Source: Candolleomyces eurysporus
Lineage: Eukaryota; Basidiomycota; Agaricomycetes; Agaricales; Psathyrellaceae
Assembly (NCBI GenBank): GCA_027579435.1
Contig: JANBPK010000871.1
Span: 1 to 64,000, forward strand
DNA: 64,000 nucleotides
Direction: 5' to 3'
The notes beneath the pieces are model-generated. The model searched no databases. It saw only the letters and a list, made by a program, of their open reading frames with translations, and was not told the DNA's origin. Of the stretch, positions 55,950 to 64,000 are shown piece by piece. Both the position numbers and the translations under genes were made by a program. Position 1 is the stretch's first letter, and each line of letters starts with the position of its first letter.

Positions 55950-56790
55950 CCAAGGTCTGATCAGATACTGCTGGCCATATCAGCCCCTCATCAAATTCGT
56001 GATGTAGGTGATCGTCAGGCGCTTCGGCGCACATAAAGGACTTTGAATCGGAAAAGTGGTGTCTCATCGAAATTTGGGGGGAGATCAAGAAGCTCGAGGA
56101 CTTCAAGCTGTGGTAGCGGAGTTGATCTTCCCAGCCGATCGAATACCTCCGCAAAACCAGAGTATGTAAAGGTGGTATTCTGCAATGAAATGTAGGTCAA
56201 GTAGGGGAGACCGCAAGTAATGTCTGTTAAATCCTTTGCCGTCAACTGCGCATGGCCAAGGCGGTAAAGTCTTAAACTCTCCTCGCACTTTGACCTCTTG
56301 GTGGAACCGGTGAGATAGCCGCCGAGTTTGCACGACTTCGGATCACTTTTTTCGGTGCATCCCCGTCTTCGTCACATTGGGGTCAGCCAATCTTTAACTC
56401 GACTAATTGGAATTGGGGAACTCGCATCTGGTGAGGAATCGATTGTACTGTTGAAGGGGGGAAGGTTTAAAAGAGAGAATGTTCGGACTTCAGAGAGATA
56501 GAATTCTGAGCATCACGGTGACCGTGTCGCCAGCTCAATTTCCGTGCATTCCCAAAGACTTCCTCTGAGATCCAGTTTCAGAGTTTCGACATTCGTCCAA
56601 AGCGGGAGAATTGACTGTAACCATTCCGAAGCCTTGGGCTTGTGGAGGCTATTTCGCTGATCTTAGGAACCACCTTACTCAAGAGCAGGTAGAGGAAATA
56701 GTCGTCATCTGCATAATTCATGGAAATATACAGATGGAGGGAGCGGCACCACTTATATGTATACTGAGAATATGAAATTCTAAGGGGCAA
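55950..56790 (-). pseudogene. LRR-type (F-box family-like) gene relic
   Basis: Minus-strand frames read EWLQSILPLWTNVETLKLDL (about 56560-56640), and LTAKDLTDITCGLPYLTYIS followed by LPQLEVLELLDLPPNFDETP (56245-56060). This leucine-rich, ladder-like text is typical of the many F-box/LRR proteins of mushrooms. The fragments lie in different frames without clear introns, and no F-box was found upstream, so the copy is probably broken. Confidence 0.45.
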
Positions 56791-57306
56791 GGCTTTGCTC
56801 CGGACACNGGGGGGAGGGGGTGATTGCCGGACGGCCTTTTACAATGGCAATGAACCTCGGAACGCTGCCACTGTTCGTGTCCACCGACAGCGTGCATGCT
56901 CTGAGTACCTGCGATCTGACCCATGGTGTGCTCGGCATTACGGAAACGCAACCCGAGAGTGGGCACACTGGCGTGACGGATAGATGGCGTGACACTGACG
57001 GTGACTTTGAGTGACTACCTCTTGCAATGAACATCAAGGACATTATCAGTACGTTGCTCTTCATCCCCTTGGGCCACGTTTAGTCACGATTCGAACAGAT
57101 CATCCGACAAGCATTGCACAAACCAAATTAACTTCCAGTGAGCTGACCACCACAATACGCCTCAACCGATCAAGCCAATCACCATGTAATTGAACGATTC
57201 TGTTGCCAATGCTGCTGCTCAAACCCTTATCATAGATGCGGAAACACACAAAGGAACCAGCACATACTCTGAAGACCTCGAAGGATCCCACACAGATGGC
57301 ATAACC
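56791..57306. other. Intergenic, N beside a G run
   Basis: N at 56809 beside GGGGGG. Short plus frame at 56820-57014 is not supported. Confidence 0.4.
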
Positions 57307-57702
57307 ATGGGGAAGGAGACAGAGGACAAGAACAAGGGCGTCAGCAAGAGCCATGTCAATGGCGGCGACCACCCAGGATTCCTCCCTGATCAAAGTTATG
57401 GTGCCGACTTCGTATGGCAGGGCACAAACTGGCACTGTCGTACCTGCGGGACATCGGGCTCCACAGCCATCGACAGGAAATCGGCAAAGTCTCATGCAAA
57501 GAACTGCCAATTCAGGATGGGGGACCAGCATTTAAAATTCGTCAAAGGAACACAGTGGTGGCAGTGTCTGAGGTGTGATAAATCTGGCCCCACGAGAAAG
57601 GGTGGGCGGACTCATCTAACGGTCAGTCATTCAAAGGAACTCAGCAACCCACCAAAGCTTGAACCAGGGGTCTTCTTGTGGCAGATCAATCCTCCTGAGT
57701 GA
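57307..57702 (+). CDS. Small protein with two zinc-finger-like motifs, 131 aa
   Basis: The in-frame ATG nearest the conserved part is 57307; the frame is open from 57190, so an upstream exon is possible. Two similar modules follow each other: WHCRTCGTSG...SHAKNC (C-x2-C...H-x3-C) and WWQCLRCDKSGPTRKGGRTH with a following H (C-x2-C...H-x4-H). Each starts with aromatic-x-C-x2-C. They could bind zinc and DNA. I do not know the family. It may be a host gene or a domesticated or truncated transposase finger region. Confidence 0.55.
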   Translation: MGKETEDKNKGVSKSHVNGGDHPGFLPDQSYGADFVWQGTNWHCRTCGTSGSTAIDRKSAKSHAKNCQFRMGDQHLKFVKGTQWWQCLRCDKSGPTRKGGRTHLTVSHSKELSNPPKLEPGVFLWQINPPE

Positions 57703-58056
57703 AAGTTGTGACATTGTCTAGAACATGTTTCTCATTAAGTAATACATACTTAGCGCTGGATGGCAGACTATTGGAATGTGAATCCTGTCTGGCGCCTTGT
57801 TGAACTTAAAGGAAGTGAAGGAAAAGAACAACAAGAATGAGATAGGTGGGCAGAAGGATATTCAGCAGTGTTGTGTTGGGCGCGTTGAATGATGATTGAA
57901 GGGAGTCTGGACAAAGTCTGATAATTCAAGCAAGAAATGGTACTGATAGTACTATTACAGCTGGCAAATCGGAACATAGACGTACATAAGCCATACAATG
58001 AGATTCGATACATTCGATACCTGTTACCCACGTGCAATATTTCAGAGAGCAGCGCA

Positions 58057-58560
58057 TCATAGCTCATCCCGAGTCCACTCCTCTTCTCCCGCTGTCCATG
58101 CCCCAAGTGCCTCCAGACTATCCCTATCATTCTCCCGCTCTTCCGCTACATCACTCATCTCAAACACCACCTCCACGTCTTCTCTAGCGGCAGAGAATTG
58201 CTCGTAGTTGATAACAGGCTGAATGAGCGTTGTGCCATCGATTGTGAGTGATTTGACGTAGGGTTTGTCCGTATTCCACGTGAACTGGGAATGTACTCCC
58301 TCGATACGGAGTTGATGGGGTAAGCGCCCATCGCGCTGAATCTAAACTGTGAGCTCAACTAGCCGCAGTCTTCGTTCTGTACATAAAACGACAGTTAACT
58401 AATGAATAATTAGAAGAATAAGAGCGGAACGAGATCAGAATGATAGCTTACTCGTCAGCTCAGTTCCCATGATCTTCCCCGGGGATCTCTTGTACGCATT
58501 CTTGAGTCTTGGACGCTGCAACTCAGAGTGCGTAAGGGTAGGGTATGTGGTGTAAAGGCT
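58057..58560 (-). CDS. C-terminal exons of a gene of unknown family (paralogue of 63235-63873)
   Basis: The last exon (about 58345-58057) is strongly coding-like: RDGRLPHQLRIEGVHSQFTW, NTDKPYVKSLTIDGTTLIQP, EDVEVVFEMSDVAEEREND, stop at 58057-58059. It follows an acceptor TTTAG. The preceding intron begins GTAAGC at about 58455. Upstream exons toward 58560 are unclear. The whole stretch has a diverged direct copy near the right end of the window. Confidence 0.45.
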
Positions 58561-58599
58561 GTTTCGAGGCGATTTCAATCCAAAGGCTCACCCTAGGCA

Positions 58600-60060
58600 G
58601 AGGAAAGCGACGCCGAGATGAAAACGAACGAAAAGCGAAACAACGAGGGGAAAGATGAAGAGCAAAGGGGAGAAAGCACATACCTCATTAGTATAATCAT
58701 TATGGTCACCCAAAAGGCTCTTCAGGCATGTTGCACAACATCAAACGAGCACGCCCCATTTTTTACCTGCAAACACGTTCATTAGCCTCTGCTGCTGCCA
58801 CAGAAGACAAAACAAAATGAAAAAGAAAAGATCAAGAAGACAGTTGAGATCAACGACGGGTTCGTCTGCACGACGCCACCATAGTAGAATCACGGAGAAC
58901 GGAGAGGGCGCAAAAGCGCGAAAAAGACAGAGAGATCCGATTGAAGCCTCAACTCACCATAGTCCACTTTCTGTCCTCCACTGCCCGGCCTCGTCCCGAT
59001 TCCATGACCCGTTCAGTCACTGAACAGACCGGGTGGGGCGTTCATAGCCTGGACGCAGAGAGATATAAGGATATTCTCGCGTTTTTTGACGAGTATTGCG
59101 AGAGTGCAGGCTGCAAAGTCGTCAGGCCAGCCTCGGGCTTCATAGCCAGCATACTATAGAGCACAGAATCATCGTCAGCTCCAAGCTACCCAACACGCAA
59201 AAACACAACAAACCTCCTGATCCTCATATTCTCTCCCCCCTTGAGGGTCGCGCGATAATCCCTCCACACAGCCTCCCAGGCCAGCTCCATGTCTTAATGA
59301 GCGGCTAAGCCAGAAACGTTTCCTTGCATTGCTTTACCGGTAACCAATGGTCGTGCGTTGTTTCAGGATACATACAGAGCGATACGTGCTCTCCAGATCC
59401 TGCTCGTGCACGATCACATCCCAGAGAGGGTCCGGGGTATTTTACAAGACCGCCAACAGGTGAGTGCGGCTCATCTCCCTCTCTCGCCACCCTACTTACT
59501 CATACTCATACTTACTGATCCTATTCTATACGCTCTACTCCCAGCTATCAACAGAACGAAACAGAGCGGCCGGCTACCCACGTGGAAAAACATCGTCAAA
59601 TCGAACATCCTGGTCAGCACACGCTCACTCCAAAGCCGCTTAAGAACAGGATGGAGAGGAAACGACCTACCGAGATCGAATACCCGGTATACCTGCTCCT
59701 CATGCAACCGATTATCGTACTCTAACCAGTAGCGGTTGGCCCTTTGTCGTTCCCCCGAGTACTGATAGAAGGAAACATCCGCGTGAGAATTGGGAAGGAA
59801 GAGAACGACAGAGACCCTACCTGCAGCAAACGAGCCGCACCGGCCCAGAACTCCACCAACTTCGATCCCAATCCTATTGAGCAACCTTGCCCACTCGGTC
59901 CGCACGCGCTGTTCATTCGAGTGTGGGTCCGCTACTTTCTCGTCGCCGTCATTTTTGGTAGCGGGTCCCAAGGTTACTTGTTTGCCGGGATACAACAGTA
60001 ATACGAAGAGGATACGAGTTTGAGGAGGAGGGAAAGAGGTGAAGTTGAATCAGGCACAAA
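58600..60060. other. Region with competing ORFs on both strands
   Basis: Plus-strand text at 59012-59156 (GWGVHSLDAERYKDILAFFD, then YCESAGCKVVRPASGF) and 59362-59460 (DTYRAIRALQILLVHDHIPE) looks coding and may be exons of one gene. On the minus strand 59915-59690 reads WARLLNRIGIEVGGVLGRCG and FYQYSGERQRANRYWLEYDN. I cannot decide between them, and both may be partial genes. Confidence 0.3.
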
Positions 60061-60998
60061 AGCACCCCTTGGACTGGCTAGCAGGCTCTCTTGACGTTTG
60101 GTTGACGTTCCTTCTACTCTGCCGATCGCAACGCGAGTTGGCGTGAACCCAGCGTGGACGTGGTCGTTCAAGAAAGAAACAGGGGGACTGATCAATGGAG
60201 GGCCGGTTCAGTTTCAAAGTCCGCTTTCCATGATTTCATCGCTCGCCTTCTTGCCTGCACCGTGAATCCTCTACACCAAGATGCCAACTCAGGGTTTACA
60301 TTACATACTCGAAATCGTACATACGATATCTAAGTGCCTATTGACAACGTTGAAGGTCGAAAGACCACGACAGATTGGTCCAGAGATAGATAGCAGGGCT
60401 TTAAGGTCACACCGAGATGAGATCTGAATGATATCGTGGTTGGTGAGTGAAAAAAGCAGCGTAGAGTGGCAGACGATCAAATAACTTACAAGTTTTTTTT
60501 TCNTTTGAGAGCTAGCTGCAGCAGCAACGCGGTGGATTCATTCATGTTGGTGGGGTAGAGAATGAAATCACCATCAGGTCTTAAACCCTCCGTCTCACTC
60601 TTCCAAGTGAGAAATCTGTGCCGTAGTAAGCGCCATCTGTTTTTTCTCAACCCAAACGCAATGAAATCATAGGATCTGTCCCGACGAAAAACCTGCATTG
60701 CGCTCTTTCAAGTGAAAAAATTTGTGGCGTATTAGGCGCCACATGCTTGGGGTTTTCCAATTGGCGGCCTTGAGGGCCTCAATTAGCCCACTTCTGACAT
60801 GCCTGCAACTTGGGCGGCATCGAGTATGCCAATGACACTGCAAGGAGAAAGTCAGAGCGTGACGGGGATTCAAGAACTCAGACAACTGCGCTCACCGACG
60901 TATGGACAACGCAAAAGACATAGTTGATAGAGGGCTTACTAGCACCGCTCTCCCAGTCCCAACATCCTTCCAAATAACGCCGTGTCCACCAGGCTACG
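60061..60998. other. Intergenic with a short direct duplication
   Basis: CTCTTTCAAGTGAAAAAATT (about 60704) and CTCTTCCAAGTGAGAAATCT (60597), each followed by GTG-CGTA-TA-GCGCCA, form two diverged copies about 107 bp apart. No gene. N at 60503 beside a T run. Confidence 0.5.
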
Positions 60999-62719
60999 TC
61001 ACAGGACAGAATAATTGTGTCCAGGCGACTCGTGTCCTTGGCAGACTCGGAAAAGGCATTCGAAAGAATATTGCGCCAAAAGAAGTAGGCGAAGAAAACC
61101 GTCCCTTCGTGTGGGGTCAGAGAGCGTTCCGGACCTCTGCCTACAAAATATCGTCAGCCCAATGTTCAAAGAGATGGATTGGCACTTACTCTTCCAAAGG
61201 TGTAAGTATCGGTTTGCCAAGTATTCCAGCACCACCTTCGACTCTACGTACAAATCTCCAGCCCTAGATCTCTCCTGCAGAAAGTCTACTAGGGACTTGT
61301 GGTACAGCCGATACGGTGAGCGGTCATCGTCCATGGAAGGAATGAAAACCAGCGAGCCGAGATTTCTGAACACATGTAACGCTTGGCCAGGGTACGATTC
61401 CAGATATAGGCGAATAACTGTTGCTGGCGCTGGTTCCGTGTAGTACATGGGGCTGGGTTCTTGGTCAAAGAATTTTTCACGGAAAATCAAATTGAGCCAG
61501 AGAATGATGAGGGGTGGATCCGGGCTGGAGTAAAGAATGTGGGCGTACAGCGCGTCCAGAGGCGCGAGTGGATTCGTGCAGGCTGTGACTCCGGGCAGCT
61601 GTAGGACCTGATTCAACAATTCGTCAGGATCCCCAGCAGACCCTTCTACGAATCGCCCTACGGTCGCTACGTAAATGAACTGCCCGGACGCATTGGCGAC
61701 AAGCGTCTGCCGTACGTCTTTGCTGGGCCAAGAACAAGGGAAGTGGCATCGGCGTCGAATCATGGCAAACTTGCTCTCAAGGAATAACGCCATGTCGGCG
61801 TCTGGGTTGTACTTCTCGTCGAGGAACAATTTCCTTGTCATGGAGTGGGCTACCTCGGTAAAGAAGGACTGGATGGCGTGTTCGGGACGACTGGCTATGA
61901 CGATACGGAAGGGAAAGTCGGGATCGCTGGCGGCCTTCTTCAATATGGAGAGAATTTCGGTCTGATCCTCCTCTTTGGATCGAGGATTTGCGTTGCTTCG
62001 AGCCGTATTGTGGTATTGGTGCGCTTCGCATTCGTCGAGACCATCAACGAGTACGGCCTTGGGCCAATCCAGCAGTCGTGGCCGATCCCGACACGCTCGC
62101 AACGGTTTCAGGATCAACTGATCGAGCTGTACATCCAGCCTTTGCTCGAAGATCGCTGGATTGCGTTCGACGGTGGACAGGATCTGTTCTGCAACCTGAT
62201 ACATGGCATCGTGCTGAACGAGTTGATATGCCAGGGTAGGCACGAAACATCGCTTCGAACGCCTATCGGCTGAGCCAGAGAATGATGAGAAGAAGAAGGT
62301 AGCACCGAGGGTGCCCTTCCCCTGGCATGTGTCGGCGACTGAGCCCATGATCGCAGTCTTTCCTGACCCCGCCGGCCCCGTCACCCACATGATTTCCTGC
62401 GGCACATCGTCACTGTCTCCATCACATATCCAGCTGACAAGCTCGTCCTGCACCGCAACCCTGGTTTCTGGGTGGCACTTCGGTGCGTCGCAGCGCTCGG
62501 CGGAGTTGTGCAACGCTCCAGCCGCGATATGTTCTCGCAGCTCTTTTAGCAAAGCATAGGTCAGTCCCAGATTACCAATCCGTCGTTTCGACACCACTCA
62601 CTCTCGATAGAGCTTTTGGGTGAGCGTTCTCCATAGTGGGTACGGTTGTAATACTTCGTATAGATATGAGTATCCCCCTCGATGCTGAAGTTGCTGGCGT
62701 TTTTGAAATGGGAGGGCAT
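60999..62719 (-). CDS. NACHT-domain NTPase (NLR-like), 553 aa
   Basis: Exon 1 at 62719-62602 and exon 2 at 62542-60999 join across a 59-nt GTGAGT...AAAG intron; the junction reads SSIEKLREHIAAGALHNSAE, as in many mushroom STAND proteins. Exon 1 carries the short motif FKNASNFSIEGDTHI. The NACHT NTPase has Walker A GPAGSGKT (residues 95-102), Walker B AVLVDGLDEC (about 200-210) and a sensor-like IVIASRPEHAI. A winged-helix-like tail follows (RLYHKSLVDFLQERSRAG). No WD40, ankyrin or TPR repeats follow before the stop at 60999, so the protein lacks the usual repeat sensor. The start at 62719 was chosen because the NASxFxI motif normally begins these proteins. Confidence 0.9.
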
Positions 62720-63230
62720 TGCGCTCAGTTGCAGTGCGGGAGGTGGTAAGAGATTGATACGGACACGCTTCGTGGCAACTCGCAATCACATATGTTGACA
62801 CATGCCCAAAATGCCTGTGCTTAAATTCACATGACTCGGTCATTGCAGTTAATTTTGGGCGCCTATCGATGTCCATGGAGACAACACGGCTGTCATTTCT
62901 GATTGACGTCTGTGGTCCGAATTTGGTTCAGCTGATCGGTGATCTGCTCGACAAGGATCGACCGCAAATCGAGTGACTCACGAAACTTGATTCTCCAAAC
63001 TGTGTCCTCATCCCAAAGCAAGGTGGGTGTGGTCGAGTATCTCGATGGACGCATTCTTCATCGAACTCTGTCTGAGGCGCCGGGATGGTAGGCATGCGCC
63101 GTTTGGATACTGCGAGTAGGAATGGGTCTGGATCACATCGACGTCTGGGACAATCCAAGACATAGGAGCGATATTATTATTATCACTATTGTCGCAACTC
63201 GACGAATGTTGTGGAGTGTCCAGTATCAAT
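62720..63230. other. Upstream region of the NACHT gene
   Basis: No gene supported on either strand. Promoter elements not obvious. Confidence 0.4.
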
Positions 63231-63234
63231 CACA

Positions 63235-63873
63235 ATCCATCCCGAGTCCACCCCCCTTCTCCCCCTCCCCAAACCCAAANGAACCTCCAAAACGACCCGA
63301 TCGCTACCCCAGTCCCCACTACATCACTCATCTCAAACATCACTCCCACATCCCCGCTCGCAGCTAGCAGTTACCCATGCTTTAAAACAGGCGCGGTCAG
63401 CTTCACGCCGTGTTGATTGTGAGTGACTTGATGTAGGGTTTCGTGCGTGCCCCCGGTCTTTNGACCGTGAGTGAGATAGTCTTGTCTGAGTTGTGGAGGA
63501 TGAGGGGTCGGGCAGTTCGAGACAAATGGACTCAAAGAATAGAGACCCAACCACATACTCCCCCGAAACGAAGTTGACGGGGTAGAAGTCCATTGCGCTG
63601 AGCATGTATCACGCGTTCATTTGGCTGCAGTCTTCGTCCTGTACACGAAACATTAGTTGAATGAATTACATAGATAAGTAAACTGAGCGGGACAATGAGA
63701 ACGAGAACGAGCATTAAGCTAGTCACGATCAGCCAGGCTCCATAATCATTCTTCGCAATCTCGCGCACCGGTTCCCGGGTCTTGAACGCTGGACCAGAGA
63801 GCGCGTAGAAGTAGGGTACTAGGGTACGTCGTGTGAAGACTATGTCGAGCCAGTATAATATTAGTACCAGGTC
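63235..63873 (-). pseudogene. Partial membrane-protein gene, decayed copy of the 58-kb gene segment
   Basis: A frame open from 63873 (after a CAG acceptor) to 63532 codes DLVLILYWLDIVFTRR, YFYALSGPAFKTREPVREIA, then a transmembrane-like stretch (WLIVTSLMLVLVLIVPLSLL) and QRNGLLPRQLRFGGV, then stops. Further left, KPYIKSLTIN is still seen but in a broken frame. Upstream exons would lie beyond the window. Homology to 58060-58560 is clear at DNA level (GATTGTGAGTGACTTGATGT, CTACATCACTCATCTCAAAC). Confidence 0.5.
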
Positions 63874-64000
63874 CTGCTCCAGGGAAAAGGAAAGGGAGAT
63901 AGAATAGAATTAAGCGTGTCAATAAACCATGGAGGGAGACAAGATTGAATGAGGAAAGGATGGATGATGGACGTACATGCGTAGTGCAAAGCGCTCGACG
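63874..64000. other. Window end, no gene visible
   Basis: Purine-rich sequence; it may be an intron or upstream part of the minus-strand gene ending at 63235. Confidence 0.4.

Noticed and set aside
61015..62559. Plus-strand ORFs of 80-140 codons
   Set aside because: They are antisense shadows of the NACHT gene, which has clear Walker motifs and a good intron.
1..64000. tRNA, rRNA, telomere or centromere signals
   Set aside because: No T-loop/anticodon pairs, rRNA blocks or TTAGGG-type arrays were seen on reading, though a covariance-model scan was not possible.

Overview
The window is nuclear DNA of a filamentous basidiomycete, most likely an Agaricomycete. The evidence is short GT-AG introns (about 50-70 nt), KDZ-type DNA transposase remains, a Helitron remnant of mushroom type, Tad-like LINEs, a NACHT ATPase with the N-terminal NASxFxI motif common in mushroom NLR-like proteins, and a fungal ubiquitin-like (ULD-type) protein. 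Single Ns sit beside homopolymers throughout, so isolated frameshifts at such runs should be treated as possible consensus errors. All identifications are from reading the sequence; no database search was made.

Left part (1-30 kb) is a transposon graveyard. A KDZ transposase remnant (346-1989, minus) is followed by a divergent pair of basidiomycete-type genes of unknown function (3.1-4.45 kb minus; 4.67-12.2 kb plus). The plus gene is split by an apparently intact 5,411-bp Ty1/copia element (5888-11298) with 364-bp LTRs that look identical, a TCCCT target duplication, a half-tRNA(iMet)-type primer site and one 1,561-codon gag-pol frame. A Helitron fragment, a 5'-truncated LINE, and a nest of about 1-1.35-kb TG...CA LTR-like repeats follow (13.9-25.7 kb). 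In that nest two repeats carry 4-bp target duplications and sit one inside the other, all within a 2.4-kb palindrome. Gag-like relics and a 69-bp minisatellite close this part.

Middle part (30-49 kb) is gene-richer but decayed: a membrane-anchored ubiquitin-like-domain gene (30.3-31.55 kb), a worn 1.2-1.4-kb direct duplication (31.7 and 34.2 kb), a secreted-type gene of unknown family (37.7-38.9 kb), a CMGC-like protein kinase (39.96-41.35 kb), a 196-aa unknown, an NTase-like lineage-expanded family member (43.1-44.4 kb), a foldback/MITE-like element rich in GTCCAAT (45.38-46.21 kb), an F-box/LRR-like relic, and a small two-exon gene at 48.5 kb.

Right part (49-64 kb) starts with a LINE whose two ORFs overlap by ATGA and whose ORF2 is collapsed by an internal deletion. 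It is followed by a conserved-looking 631-aa gene (minus, 51.97-53.93 kb) and a divergently transcribed four-exon 189-aa gene (54.7-55.4 kb) sharing a 770-bp intergenic region, an LRR-like relic, a small zinc-finger-like gene, the NACHT ATPase (61.0-62.7 kb), and two copies of a duplicated gene segment (58.1 and 63.2 kb).

The best leads are: (i) the copia element in which the primer binding site contains the gag start codon and the LTR edge supplies the stop codon; (ii) the palindrome centred on a short inverted repeat that an intact sister copy still carries; (iii) the shared NxSNFxI motif in the NACHT ATPase and in the transmembrane ubiquitin-like protein, a possible homotypic signalling pair.
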